Source of the DNA: a virus
DNA length: 28,688 nucleotides
IMG/VR virus record: IMGVR_UViG_3300042691_013486
Span: 1 to 28,688 of that record
Direction: 5' to 3' (one strand)
The position numbers and the translations under genes are program-made. Below, piece by piece: positions 20,216 through 28,688 of the stretch (position 1 is the stretch's first letter; the number at the start of each line of letters is the position of its first letter). A model generated the notes under the pieces. The model had not been told where the DNA came from. It made no database searches and saw only the letters and a list, made by a program, of their open reading frames with translations.

Positions 20216-20584
20216 ATGGCAAATCCGAAAATAATTTTGAGAAACAGCACAATCGATGGGAGTATTCCTACTGATTTGGCTTTCGGCGAAGTGGTTATAA
20301 ACCACACAAACCGCAAGATTTTCACTCGGAATCCTGCCACTGGAGAGACCTATAAACTCGCAGGCGCAAAGGAGGCTCCCGACCGGCTCTGGATGTTCGA
20401 CCTCATCGGCGACACAACCTATCTGGGCTACCTCCTCTACTCGGCCTTCCCCAACTCCGGAAGCGTCTTCGACGCCGAGGGATGGGAGATCGTCCGAACC
20501 ATCTTCAACTCAGCAGGCACAACCTCCACCGAAGCCAGCGCCACCGGCGCGTGGTCTTCCAAAACCCAACTTTCTTACAGCTAA
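20216..20584 (+). CDS. Small fibre-associated protein
   Basis: A 122-residue protein. Its first 50 residues (PKIILRNSTIDGSIPTDLAF, GEVVINHTNRKIF) resemble the N-terminal module of the preceding fibre (KIKRGSG..P.SL..GELAI), suggesting a related attachment domain. The C-terminal half (LWMFDLIGDTTYLGYLLYSA and onward) is different and may be a compact tip domain. No ribosome binding site is visible because a terminator hairpin abuts the start. Function is inferred from position and module likeness. Confidence 0.6.
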   Translation: MANPKIILRNSTIDGSIPTDLAFGEVVINHTNRKIFTRNPATGETYKLAGAKEAPDRLWMFDLIGDTTYLGYLLYSAFPNSGSVFDAEGWEIVRTIFNSAGTTSTEASATGAWSSKTQLSYS

Positions 20585-20602
20585 AACCAAAATCCAAACA
20601 CC

Positions 20603-20884
20603 ATGAACGCTACCAACCCCATCGAAATCGACGGCAAACAATACCAGAAACTATCGCTCAACCTCGCCATCACGGGCCGGTATCTGGGCGATGGCTCGTC
20701 AGACGCCAATGTCGCCATGCGCCTTGTCCCGACCCGTATTGAAAACGGTGAGGTCAGCACCGCAGACGAGGCCGCCATCGGGATCGCGCTCGGCTCACTC
20801 GCCGGTTCTGACGAAGCCACACAGCAAGCGGTGGGCAAAATCCAAGCCGCACTCCAAGCCTACATCCAAGCGAAAGGACTCTAA
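20603..20884 (+). CDS. Small hypothetical tail-region protein (93 aa)
   Basis: A 93-residue protein beginning MNATNPIEIDGKQYQKLSLN. The N-terminal half is beta-like and the C-terminal half is helical and Ala-rich (DEATQQAVGKIQAALQAYI). No motif recognised. It lies between fibre genes and is likely a virion accessory or assembly protein. Confidence 0.6.
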   Translation: MNATNPIEIDGKQYQKLSLNLAITGRYLGDGSSDANVAMRLVPTRIENGEVSTADEAAIGIALGSLAGSDEATQQAVGKIQAALQAYIQAKGL

Positions 20885-20887
20885 GCC

Positions 20888-22402
20888 ATGGCAACTTACT
20901 ACGCTCGCAAAGCGGGAAACATCAACGCCGCCGATGTCTGGGCCACCACGCCCAGCGGAACTGCCGCCGCCGTCACATTCGCCAGCGGCGATGTGCTGGT
21001 CGCAAACAGCTTCACGGTCACGGTCAATGTGTCCACCAACCTCGGCAGCACTGGGGAGGTGCGCAACGACACCACGGGCGGAGCAACGGCAGGCGGCTCA
21101 TTCACGCTTGCGGATGGCGTTACATTGACCGCCAACATTTTTGCTGGCAGCACCGCCACGGCCTGTGTCGGCCAGGGCGGCACAACCTCGGGAACCATTG
21201 TTGGCAATGCTCGCGGAGGCACATCTTCCAACGCTGGCCACGGAATCAACAAAACCAGCTCGGGAACTTTGGACATCACCGGGAATCTGACAGGGGGATC
21301 GTCCGCTTTGCAAAATGGGTTATCCATGACCGCTGGAACCGTGAACCTCACCGGAAACATCACAGGCGGTTCTTCTGCTTCTGGCGGGGCATCCAATACA
21401 GCAGGCGTGTCGATTTCTGGCGGAACGCTTAATGTTTTGTCCGGCACAGCCACAGGCGGGACAGCCAACAGCGTGTCCGGCCTTTATGTCTCCGGTGGAA
21501 CCGTGAATTTCACAGGAAACTCCGTCGGATCGTCCACCGCCGCACTTACCACATCACACGGCATCACCAATGCAGGCACAGGCGCGGTCACGCTGAATGG
21601 CAATGCCACAGGCGGGAATCAAGCCAGCGGAGGCGGCGGCCTCGGAATCGTCAATTCCTCTACTGGCACGGTAGTCGTAAATGGTAATGCCATGGGCGGA
21701 TCAGTTCTCGCAGGAGCCTCAAACGCATCCACTGGAACCATGACGGTGAAACGCGCCATCGGTAACGCTTACGGTCCCGGCAACACGGCAGGATTATCCT
21801 CCGCCGTCGGGGCCAGCAATACTGGTCTCGGAGTCCTTGAGGTTCAGGAAATCGAATTCGGCGCATACGGCCAATCGCCCGTAAGCGGCACAGGCATCCG
21901 CCTCAAAAAAGCCAACACCAATGTGGCCGTTTTTAATTACGCCGACACCGCAGGCGCAAAGACTCTCATCGACGCCACGGCCAACGCCGCCATGCCAGCC
22001 GCAACCGATGTCCGCAGCGGCGTGAGTTACGCCAGCGGTGCAGTCACAGGCTCATGTGCAGTCCCTGCCGCAGGCTCAGTCGCGCTGGGCGTCCCTGTCG
22101 ATTCAACCACAGGCACGGCAGTCCTCACGCCCGAAGCTGTGTGGGGCCACACCAGCCGCACAATCACAGAAGGCGGGATCACCGCCGCCGATGTGTGGAA
22201 CGCAGCCAGCCGCACAATCACCGGCGGCACGGTCACCACTTTGACCAACGCGCCCAATGTGCCAACCCCCAGCGCCATCGCCGATGAGGTCTGGAACCGC
22301 CAAGCCTCCGCGATCACCACGACCAACTCGATTGGTGAGCGTGTCAAAAACACGGCGACAACCGCAATTGTCGGCAACCTCCTCGCCCAAGCCAATAGCT
22401 AA
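20888..22402 (+). CDS. Gly/Thr/Ser-rich beta-solenoid tail fibre/adhesin-like protein
   Basis: A 504-residue protein. Residues about 75-290 are irregular repeats rich in Gly, Thr, Ser and Asn with alternating hydrophobics (GTLDITGNLTGGSSA, GTVNLTGNITGGSS, GTLNVLSGTATGG, GTVNFTGNSVGSS), as in beta-helical adhesins and tailspikes. A later part has two copies of an AVWGHTSRTITEGG / DVWNAASRTITGG element typical of phage tail proteins, and a third, weaker one (DEVWNRQASAIT). No catalytic motif is evident. Likely surface-binding fibre. It overlaps the next gene by TAATG. Confidence 0.7.
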   Translation: MATYYARKAGNINAADVWATTPSGTAAAVTFASGDVLVANSFTVTVNVSTNLGSTGEVRNDTTGGATAGGSFTLADGVTLTANIFAGSTATACVGQGGTTSGTIVGNARGGTSSNAGHGINKTSSGTLDITGNLTGGSSALQNGLSMTAGTVNLTGNITGGSSASGGASNTAGVSISGGTLNVLSGTATGGTANSVSGLYVSGGTVNFTGNSVGSSTAALTTSHGITNAGTGAVTLNGNATGGNQASGGGGLGIVNSSTGTVVVNGNAMGGSVLAGASNASTGTMTVKRAIGNAYGPGNTAGLSSAVGASNTGLGVLEVQEIEFGAYGQSPVSGTGIRLKKANTNVAVFNYADTAGAKTLIDATANAAMPAATDVRSGVSYASGAVTGSCAVPAAGSVALGVPVDSTTGTAVLTPEAVWGHTSRTITEGGITAADVWNAASRTITGGTVTTLTNAPNVPTPSAIADEVWNRQASAITTTNSIGERVKNTATTAIVGNLLAQANS

Positions 22403-22677
22403 TGAGCGGCGAATCCACCATGCTCGAAACGATCAGCCATGCGGCGGCTCAGTCCGACCGCTGGCTCTTCGTGGCGCTCCTCGTCATCGGAATTTCGGCC
22501 ATCGGAATCCTGTTCCGCTATTTCACCGCGAGATTGGACACGCTCCAAGATCGCATGGACAAGCAGAACGCCGATTTCGTCGCCCACCTCACCACGGCCA
22601 ACCGCGAAATGCTGGATGTCATCTCCAGCGCCAAGGTCGTCATCGAGCGAGTCGAGCGTAAATTGGAGTTAAAATAA
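22402..22677 (+). CDS. Small single-pass membrane protein (holin-like candidate)
   Basis: A 91-residue protein with a membrane segment at about residues 21-40 (WLFVALLVIGISAIGILFRY) and a predicted coiled coil after it (ARLDTLQDRMDKQN ... SSAKVVIERVERKLELK). Size and topology would suit a holin or holin-associated protein, but no lysin gene is adjacent, so a tail-assembly or membrane-anchoring role is possible too. It is coupled by TAATG to the fibre gene. Confidence 0.5.
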   Translation: MSGESTMLETISHAAAQSDRWLFVALLVIGISAIGILFRYFTARLDTLQDRMDKQNADFVAHLTTANREMLDVISSAKVVIERVERKLELK

Positions 22678-22678
22678 G

Positions 22679-25624
22679 ATGCCGAAGTTCGATTTCTATC
22701 CCTCGTTCAACGCCGGTGAAGTCTCCCCCTTCATCGACGCCCGGACGAGCTTGGAGAAATACCGCAGCGCCTGCCGCACGCTGGAGAACTTCCAAATCCT
22801 CCCCTACGGCGGCGTCATCCGACGCCCCGGCACGGAGTTTCGCGGCACGACCAAAAACCCCGCTGCGTCGAGCAACGGCGAGGTTCGCCTCATCGGATTC
22901 AACTTCAGCACCACCACCCGCTTCATCATCGAAATGGGCGTGGGCTACATGCGGTTCTGGAGCGGGGCGACCGGCGCTCCCGTGACCGTAGCCACCCCCG
23001 GCGCATGGGCAACCGGCAACATCTACTCGGTCGGCAACTATGTGCGCGAAGCCAGCGTCACCTACTACTGCACAAGCGCCCACACCTCCGGCACATTCGC
23101 GACCGACCTCGCCGAAGGACGCTGGGTGGCGCAGACGATCCTTGAGGTTCCCACCCCTTATGCGGCCTCTCATCTGCGCGAAGTCCAGTTCGCCCAGATC
23201 AACGATATCATGTATTTCGCGCACGCGAGCTACCCGCCCTACAAGCTCTCCCGCCTCGCCGACAACAACTGGACCTTCACCCCAGTCGTCTTCGATTACC
23301 CTCCGCTCCAAGAGCAGAACACCACCGAGACGGTCGTAAACATTTACCCCAATCCAGACACTTGGGTCGCCGGGACAAGCTATATCCTCGGCGACTATGT
23401 TCGCCCTCCCGCATGGACTGCCAGCACCGCCTACGCAGTGGGCGACATCGTCCTCTCCAGCAACATAGCCTACCGCTGCGCGACCGCCCACACCTCCCCG
23501 GCCACCTTCGCCGCCACGAACTGGACCGCGCAGAACCAAGCCAACCAGGCTTTCTACTACTACGCGATGAGCGCCCACCGGGCGGGGTCGAACTTCGGCG
23601 TGGATCAAGCCGCTGGCAAGTGGTCGCAATTCCCGATCCCACTCAACGAAATGGGCAAATACTCGGTCAGCGCCGGAAGTGGCCTTTTCCCCTCTTCGAC
23701 AATTGGTTCGCAAGTGGAACTCAAGTGGCAGAAGCCAAACTTCTACGCCGAGCAGGTCATCACCGGCAACTATGTCTCCACCACGCTGGCCGTGGAAGGC
23801 GGATGGGATTTCAGCACCTCCGGCACTTGGACGGCCACACTCCAACTCCTGCGTGTCCCGGCGGATGTCTTTTCGGCAGGCCGCATCGTGGCCACGGCCA
23901 TCCGCAATACCAACACCGTCACCGTCTACCATCCCTTCCACGGCTGGCAAAACGGAAACTTCATCTGCGTGGGCGATGGATTGGCCGCAAACAACTACGC
24001 CACACACGGAGCGGTCATTACTTACATCGACCAGCACAGCTACTCCTACCCGATCACCGGCAACACGCAAACCGGCTATCTCGACATCTACCCGGAGAAC
24101 CTCACGAAGATGGAGATCGTGAAGGAATATGCTGTGGCAGCGGATCGCAATATCATCGCGAGCGGCACGGAATCCGAACGCTGCGGCCTCAAAATCCGCA
24201 TTCTGGATTGGGCGTCCGTATCTGGAACCACCGTGCAAAAAGCCCGATTGGAAACCGACACCAAGGTCACAGGCGGTATCGCCACCATCGTCGGCAGCGC
24301 CCAGATCAATGTGGACAAGTGGCTCGGCGAGGGGCCGCGCAACCAGCGCAATACAAAATACTGGGCCTTCGGCAGTTTCTCCTCGACTCGCGGCTACCCG
24401 CGCTCCGTCGCCATGCACGAACAGCGCCTCTGCTTCGGCGGCACATCGTCCCAACCAAACACGATCTGGTGCAGCCAAATTGACAATTTCGAGAACTTCA
24501 AGACCGGCGTCACCGCGAGCGATGCGGTCCAATTCACGCTCGCCGCCTCCGAGGGCAACCGCATCAACTGGATGTATTCGCAGTCCCAACTCCTCATCGG
24601 CACATCCGGCGACGAGTGGACCATCGGCAGCGCCGACTCCTCGGCCTCGCTCTCGGCCACCAATGTTCAAGCCAGCCGCCAGTCGAGCTACGGGTCAAAA
24701 TACATGCGGGCCGCGCTGGTCAACGATGTCCTGCTTTTCGTCCAGCGCAACGGACGCAAGGTGCGCGAACTCGTCTACGAACTCAACAAGGACGGATGGG
24801 TCGCGCCGGACCTCACGCTGCTCGCCGAACACATCACCAGCGGCGAGATCGTCGAGGTTGCCTACCAGCAGCAGCCCGATGCCGTCCTTTGGTGCGTGCG
24901 CGGAGACGGCACGCTCATCGCCATGACCTACGAGCGTGACCAGAAGGTCGTCGGCTGGCATCGCCATGTCATTGCCGATAATGCCGATGTCGAGTCTGTC
25001 GCCACCATCTACGGCAACCAAACCGAGGACGAGGTCTGGATGGTCGTGAAGCGCACCGTCTCCGGGCAGGACTACCGAACCATCGAGCGGTTCCCGCTCC
25101 TCTGGCGCAAACACATCGATGACCAGACAACCAACTCATGGCGCTACCTCGATGGATGGTCCGCATTCCCATCCGGCGCAGCAGGCCGCTCGCTATTTGG
25201 TATTGCACACCTCAACGGAAAAACTGTCACCATCGTGCAGGAGGGCCAAGCTCCCATCACTCGAACGGTTACTTTAGGAGTTGTCGTTCTGCCCGCATCC
25301 AGCGCCGGATATGTCGGCCTGCCCTACACCAGCACGCTCACGCCCATGAAGCTCGACATGGACCTTGAGGACGGCACTTCGCAGGGCCGCAAGAAGCGCA
25401 TCCACAAAATCATCGCCCGCCTCTACAAGAGCCGGGGAGGGGAGATCAGCACGAACAACGGCCAATGGTATGCCCTCGCCGACACACTCTCCACCGGAGA
25501 CCAAAAAATGATCTTGGCCGGTGCGTTTGGATTCGACGCAGATGTCACCTTGAGGCAAACTGCTCCCTACCCAATGGCCGTCATCGCCCTTCAACCTGTG
25601 TGGGATACCTTCGGAAATGAGTGA
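22679..25624 (+). CDS. Tail tubular B-like protein with CBM5/12-like insertions
   Basis: A 981-residue protein of the podovirus tail nozzle family (T7 gp12 role). The N-terminus has the characteristic FYPSFNAGEVSPFIDARTSL followed by CRTLENFQILPYGGVIRRPG. The central part includes AMHEQRLCFGGTSSQPNTIW and WTIGSADSSASLSATNVQAS, conserved in nozzle proteins. It is longer than T7 gp12. Inserts near residues 107-153 and 227-313 have the W.(A/T)G..Y..G(N/D)YV...YYC/YRC pattern of chitin-binding CBM5/12-like modules. The nozzle extends the tail below the adaptor ring and may contact the cell surface through these inserts. It overlaps the next gene by a few bases. Confidence 0.85.
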   Translation: MPKFDFYPSFNAGEVSPFIDARTSLEKYRSACRTLENFQILPYGGVIRRPGTEFRGTTKNPAASSNGEVRLIGFNFSTTTRFIIEMGVGYMRFWSGATGAPVTVATPGAWATGNIYSVGNYVREASVTYYCTSAHTSGTFATDLAEGRWVAQTILEVPTPYAASHLREVQFAQINDIMYFAHASYPPYKLSRLADNNWTFTPVVFDYPPLQEQNTTETVVNIYPNPDTWVAGTSYILGDYVRPPAWTASTAYAVGDIVLSSNIAYRCATAHTSPATFAATNWTAQNQANQAFYYYAMSAHRAGSNFGVDQAAGKWSQFPIPLNEMGKYSVSAGSGLFPSSTIGSQVELKWQKPNFYAEQVITGNYVSTTLAVEGGWDFSTSGTWTATLQLLRVPADVFSAGRIVATAIRNTNTVTVYHPFHGWQNGNFICVGDGLAANNYATHGAVITYIDQHSYSYPITGNTQTGYLDIYPENLTKMEIVKEYAVAADRNIIASGTESERCGLKIRILDWASVSGTTVQKARLETDTKVTGGIATIVGSAQINVDKWLGEGPRNQRNTKYWAFGSFSSTRGYPRSVAMHEQRLCFGGTSSQPNTIWCSQIDNFENFKTGVTASDAVQFTLAASEGNRINWMYSQSQLLIGTSGDEWTIGSADSSASLSATNVQASRQSSYGSKYMRAALVNDVLLFVQRNGRKVRELVYELNKDGWVAPDLTLLAEHITSGEIVEVAYQQQPDAVLWCVRGDGTLIAMTYERDQKVVGWHRHVIADNADVESVATIYGNQTEDEVWMVVKRTVSGQDYRTIERFPLLWRKHIDDQTTNSWRYLDGWSAFPSGAAGRSLFGIAHLNGKTVTIVQEGQAPITRTVTLGVVVLPASSAGYVGLPYTSTLTPMKLDMDLEDGTSQGRKKRIHKIIARLYKSRGGEISTNNGQWYALADTLSTGDQKMILAGAFGFDADVTLRQTAPYPMAVIALQPVWDTFGNE

Positions 25625-26030
25625 GATTTTTCCAGCTCTCAAAATGTTCGATCCAGAAACGGATTACCCCATTGTCAAAGAATGGTGGGTAAGCCACGGG
25701 TGGAATGCCGTGCCGCTGGCCGTGCTTCCGAAGCTGGGGATCGTAGCCAACTTGGACGGTGGTCCCGTTGCCGCCGGGTGGCTTTACATGGACAACAGCA
25801 TCGGCGTCTCAATGATGGAGTGGGTGGTCTCCAACCCAGAGGCCAAGCCCAAATCCGTATACAGGTCGATCAAGGCCATCGTCGAATTCCTCAAAGGGCA
25901 GGCCAAATCCTTCGGATACTCTGTCATGCTGACCACTTGCAAACAGGAATCGCTGGCGCGGGTTTATGAAAAGACCGGCTTCCAACGCACCGACACCGAA
26001 ATGATCCACCTTGTGCAAACCTTGAACTGA
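25617..26030 (+). CDS. GNAT-family N-acetyltransferase-like protein
   Basis: A 137-residue protein. The pattern GGPVAAGWLYMDNS, then a beta strand, a basic helix (KAIVEFLKGQAKSFGYSVML) and ESLARVYEKTGFQRTD (the A..(L/Y)YEK.GF signature) fits the acetyl-CoA-binding GNAT fold. Similar genes sit between tail nozzle and internal virion genes in several podoviruses. The substrate is unknown; modification of host or virion proteins is possible. The start overlaps the nozzle gene. Confidence 0.7.
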   Translation: MSEIFPALKMFDPETDYPIVKEWWVSHGWNAVPLAVLPKLGIVANLDGGPVAAGWLYMDNSIGVSMMEWVVSNPEAKPKSVYRSIKAIVEFLKGQAKSFGYSVMLTTCKQESLARVYEKTGFQRTDTEMIHLVQTLN

Positions 26031-26031
26031 C

Positions 26032-26904
26032 ATGGCATCCGCAACCACCATCGCTCTGACTACTGCATCGGTTCTTGCCACAGCCGCTTCGACCGGCATC
26101 GCGATGTATTCCGCCGACCAGCAGTCGAAATCCCAAGCCGCCATCGCGGACTACAACCGCCAGATCAACGAGCAGAACGCCTCATGGCAACGCATGGCCG
26201 CAGAGCGGGCCGCGCAGGCCGAGCAGTTTAACTCCCAACTCGCCATGTTCAACGCCCAGTCCGCAGGCGACCAGGCGAACATGAACAACATCCTCGTCCA
26301 GCAGCAGGCGCAGCAACTCCGCGCCCAAGCCGATGGGGTGGATTCCCAAGCCCGCCAGCAGGCCGAGCGCATCCGCGCCGAGAAGGCCCGCATCCTCGGC
26401 CTCCAGCGCAGCCAGTTCGCCAAGGGCGGCGTGACCCCCGAAGGCTCTCCTCTTGCTGTTTTGGCTGATACCGCCAACCTCTACGAGATGCAGGTCGCCG
26501 ACACCAAGCTCCTCGCCAATTTGGAGAGCAACAAGAAACGCTACGAGGCCGACATGAATAGCCTCGTCGGCGACTTCAACACGAACGCCGACCTCTTCTC
26601 CAGCGCCATGGCCAAGAAGAGCGCACAGATTTCATTCAATGACGCGCAGTTCGCCGAGAAGGCCGCAGGCGCCGGCTACCGCATCGCCATGCGCCAAGCC
26701 GCCATCGAGCAGCAAGCAGGCATGGCAACCAGCCGCGCCACCCAACTCGGAGGCTACGCCGCCGGAGCAAGCGGCCTCGCCCAGATGGGGCAGATCGGCA
26801 TGTCCGCCTACGGAAACTCGACATCCAAAGCAGCGGCGACTGGAGCGACATCACCCGGAGGAGCCTACAACCCATACGCCCAAGTAAGGCGACCCATAGC
26901 ATAG
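26032..26904 (+). CDS. Internal virion protein, T7 gp14-like by position
   Basis: A 290-residue protein. It has an N-terminal hydrophobic segment (TTIALTTASVLATAASTGIAM), a long Gln/Ala/Arg-rich helical region (residues about 35-130) containing QRSQFAKGGVTPEGSPLAVL, and a Gly/Ala-rich C-terminus. Small ejection proteins of podoviruses (T7 gp14 type) share this composition, membrane-active N-terminus and place after the nozzle gene. It would be packed in the capsid core and inserted into the host envelope on infection. An in-frame copy of a motif variant (26459-26472) is present. Confidence 0.7.
   Translation: MASATTIALTTASVLATAASTGIAMYSADQQSKSQAAIADYNRQINEQNASWQRMAAERAAQAEQFNSQLAMFNAQSAGDQANMNNILVQQQAQQLRAQADGVDSQARQQAERIRAEKARILGLQRSQFAKGGVTPEGSPLAVLADTANLYEMQVADTKLLANLESNKKRYEADMNSLVGDFNTNADLFSSAMAKKSAQISFNDAQFAEKAAGAGYRIAMRQAAIEQQAGMATSRATQLGGYAAGASGLAQMGQIGMSAYGNSTSKAAATGATSPGGAYNPYAQVRRPIA
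26459..26472 (+). repeat. Intragenic 14-mer variant
   Basis: TTTTGGCTGATACC, one mismatch to the 14-mer, inside the internal virion gene where it encodes part of VLADT. It could be coincidence. Confidence 0.3.
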
Positions 26905-26918
26905 CCTTTTCCTAACCC

Positions 26919-28586
26919 ATGCCAACCATCCGACTCGCCGACATTCCCAACGCAGGCCCGCAAGCCCTCGGCCCATCGACCGGCATCCTCGCCCCGCAGG
27001 CCGCGAAGCTCACCGGAGCCGCGATGGTCGATTCTTCCATCGCCACCCGTGGAGCAAAGTCGATGCTCGACCAGACGCTGGCGCTCGATGCCTTTTCCAA
27101 AGAGGACGCCGCATGGGGCAAGATCGCCTACCAAGTCGGCCAAGTCGGAGAGGTCGCCCTCACATGGAGCGACAAGATGGCCAAGGCCAAAGACACCGCC
27201 GACCTCGCCCGCGCCGAGACCCTCATGCGCTCGGCTTTCGAGAAGCAGCAGAACGATCAGATGAACACGCCGGTCGATAAGTGGCAGGAGAAATGGGCCG
27301 CCAATGTCGAGCAAACCAAAAAAGCCATCGGCGAGATCGGCATCAGCAATAACGCCGCCAATTCTCTCTCCCCCGCCTTTGAACGCTGGGGAGAAATGTC
27401 CGGCATCCAGATCGAAGGTGCTGCTAACAAGAAACGCATCGAAGGCTACCAGCAGGACATCGAAGCGAACGCCTTGATGAAGATCGCCGACGACGACATT
27501 GAGGGCGCAATCGGCATCTACAACAAAGCGGTCGCGGACGAAATCATATCTGAATCCGCAGGCAAACTCGCCGTGGCCCGCTTGGCAGATAACCACGCCC
27601 GCAAGGCCAAGGAAGAGCGCAACGCCAATGTCGCCAGCACCATCATCCAGAACCCCATCGGCGCAGAAGCCGATCTGGAAAAGGCGATTGAAACCGGCAA
27701 ATCAGAACTCTTTCCGGAACTCACCGACAAGGCCGACATCGTCCGCGCCTACAGCAACGCCCGCAGCGAAGCCAGCGTCTACCGCAACAACATCGAGGAC
27801 GACTTGGATCAATTGATCCTTTCCGGGGAACTCACCAAGCCGGAGGATATCCGCCGGGTCGCTGAAGGCATCCTCCCGGAGCGCCGGATTCTTTCGGCCA
27901 TCGAGACTCTCGATAAGACCCCGGCGGAAATTGAAAAAGCCCTCGCCATGCGTCCGACCCTGCTTGCCATGGTCGATGCCTACGATGCGAGCAAGGACGA
28001 CAAGGACCGCTCCGAATACCTCAAAATCAAAGACTCCATCCGCCAGCTTCCCGAAGGCGAGCGTGGCGAACTCCTTCAATCCCTGCGCGACAAGTGGAAC
28101 AACCCCAAAGAGGCCACCCCGCTCACCGAAGCATCCTCTCAACTCAAGACCCTTTTCACCAAAGGCCAATTCGGAACATGGACAGAAAAGGACGGCAAGA
28201 TGCCGGACTCCGAAGTGCCGAAATACCTCGCCGCTGGGCAGAAGTTTACCAAGTTCAAAAACAGTTTGGAAAGCTGGGCCAAGGCAAATCCCAAGGAGGC
28301 AGCGGACGAGACCAAGGTCTACGAGAAGCTCAACGAAATCCTCGCCGCAGATAAGAATGTCCAAAAAATCAAATCCGGCGGGTCATCCTGGTGGTATCCG
28401 GGTTCATGGTTCGGACCCTCCAAGCCGCCGACATCGACCGACGATGTCCGCAAAAAAATCGACGCCCCACCAAAGACCTCCAAGGCCGATAGCATCAACA
28501 AAAACTCCTCCAAGGAGGACATCGCCAAGGCCGCGCAAGAAGTCGATTTCGACACTCCTCTTCCAGAAATTTCCAATCTTTCCTAA
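26919..28586 (+). CDS. Large helical internal virion protein, T7 gp15-like by position
   Basis: A 555-residue, highly helical charged protein beginning MPTIRLADIPNAGPQALGPS. A long series of amphipathic helices follows, with segments such as DDDIEGAIGIYNKAVADEII in a TPR-like pattern. The C-terminal part (after about 490) is Lys/Ser-rich and disordered. Its place after a gp14-like protein and before another large virion gene suits the T7 gp15 role in the ejectosome. No enzyme motif is seen. Family not confirmed by search. Confidence 0.6.
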   Translation: MPTIRLADIPNAGPQALGPSTGILAPQAAKLTGAAMVDSSIATRGAKSMLDQTLALDAFSKEDAAWGKIAYQVGQVGEVALTWSDKMAKAKDTADLARAETLMRSAFEKQQNDQMNTPVDKWQEKWAANVEQTKKAIGEIGISNNAANSLSPAFERWGEMSGIQIEGAANKKRIEGYQQDIEANALMKIADDDIEGAIGIYNKAVADEIISESAGKLAVARLADNHARKAKEERNANVASTIIQNPIGAEADLEKAIETGKSELFPELTDKADIVRAYSNARSEASVYRNNIEDDLDQLILSGELTKPEDIRRVAEGILPERRILSAIETLDKTPAEIEKALAMRPTLLAMVDAYDASKDDKDRSEYLKIKDSIRQLPEGERGELLQSLRDKWNNPKEATPLTEASSQLKTLFTKGQFGTWTEKDGKMPDSEVPKYLAAGQKFTKFKNSLESWAKANPKEAADETKVYEKLNEILAADKNVQKIKSGGSSWWYPGSWFGPSKPPTSTDDVRKKIDAPPKTSKADSINKNSSKEDIAKAAQEVDFDTPLPEISNLS

Positions 28587-28688
28587 TGCTCTCCGTCACA
28601 CCTACGCCGGTCGAACTTATCGACGACGACACAGCCACCAAATACTACAACGAATTTGACACTCTGGAGGGAGCGGAGCGCGAATCCC
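28586..28688 (+). CDS. Start of a further virion gene (partial, runs off the window)
   Basis: The ATG at 28586 overlaps the previous stop (TAATG) and opens an uninterrupted frame of 34 codons to the window end (MLSVTPTPVELIDDDTATKY at the start). By order it could be the large gp16-like internal virion protein, but too little is visible to identify it. Confidence 0.6.
   Translation, partial: MLSVTPTPVELIDDDTATKYYNEFDTLEGAERES

Noticed and set aside
14721-28688. Diversity-generating retroelement like that of Bordetella phage BPP-1
   Set aside because: No reverse transcriptase ORF, no lectin-fold tail-tip protein and no template/variable repeat pair were seen, despite the BPP-1-like gene order.

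Overview
The window is a continuous 28.7 kb piece of a tailed-phage genome. Nearly all genes lie on the + strand, are tightly packed, and often overlap by ATGA or TAATG. The virion genes follow a T7-like/short-tailed (podovirus) order: head-tail connector portal, scaffold, major capsid protein, tail tubular A-like proteins, fibres, tail tubular B-like protein, then internal (ejection) proteins. No T7-type RNA polymerase or DNA polymerase is visible. A DnaB-like helicase with a DUF1376-type replisome organizer is present instead, so this is not a classical autographivirus; the layout is closer to Bordetella BPP-1-like podoviruses. The host cannot be named from sequence alone. Base composition is GC-rich and Shine-Dalgarno sequences are used at only some starts.

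Layout. 1-1237: a divergent control region with two ribbon-helix-helix proteins on opposite strands, an HTH protein and two tiny membrane proteins. 1238-5418: recombination and DNA modification (RecT-like annealase, Fe-S RecB/Cas4-like nuclease, an AT-rich inserted gene between them, small proteins, a C5-cytosine methyltransferase with a full-length second open frame), then a DUF1376 replisome organizer. 5415-7978: DnaB helicase, SSB-like protein, RusA-like resolvase. 7991-14649: terminase subunits, portal, small head proteins, scaffold, a tRNA-Met(CAT), a structured leader and the major capsid protein. 14721-28688: tail tubular A-like proteins, fibres, a holin-like protein, the 981-residue tail tubular B-like protein, a GNAT acetyltransferase and internal virion proteins; the last gene runs off the end. 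No endolysin, integrase or RNA polymerase is seen in the window.

What stands out. (1) The 14-mer TTTTGACTGATACC occurs seven times exactly (plus two one-mismatch copies), mostly just before the first gene of a functional module; it looks like the phage's own regulatory signal. (2) Three consecutive genes (14721-18872) are a single reading frame broken only by two TAA codons, and carry six copies of a tail-tubular-A-like domain at a steady 181-190 codon spacing. (3) The replisome organizer gene contains iteron-like repeats (four at 11-nt spacing, out of register with codons) followed by an AT-rich stretch, resembling the lambda origin inside gene O. (4) The methyltransferase gene has a complete second ORF in the +1 frame and a G10 tract. 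(5) The RusA N-terminal motif lies in a different frame from its catalytic part, meeting at an A5 run. (6) A 323-bp AT-rich gene is bounded by a 30-bp direct repeat that contains the ribosome binding site.

How the parts work together: the RecT-like protein, Fe-S nuclease, SSB-like protein and RusA form a recombination set beside the organizer/helicase replication pair; terminase and portal package into capsids built on the scaffold; the expanded tail tube and fibre cluster and internal proteins make a short ejection apparatus.
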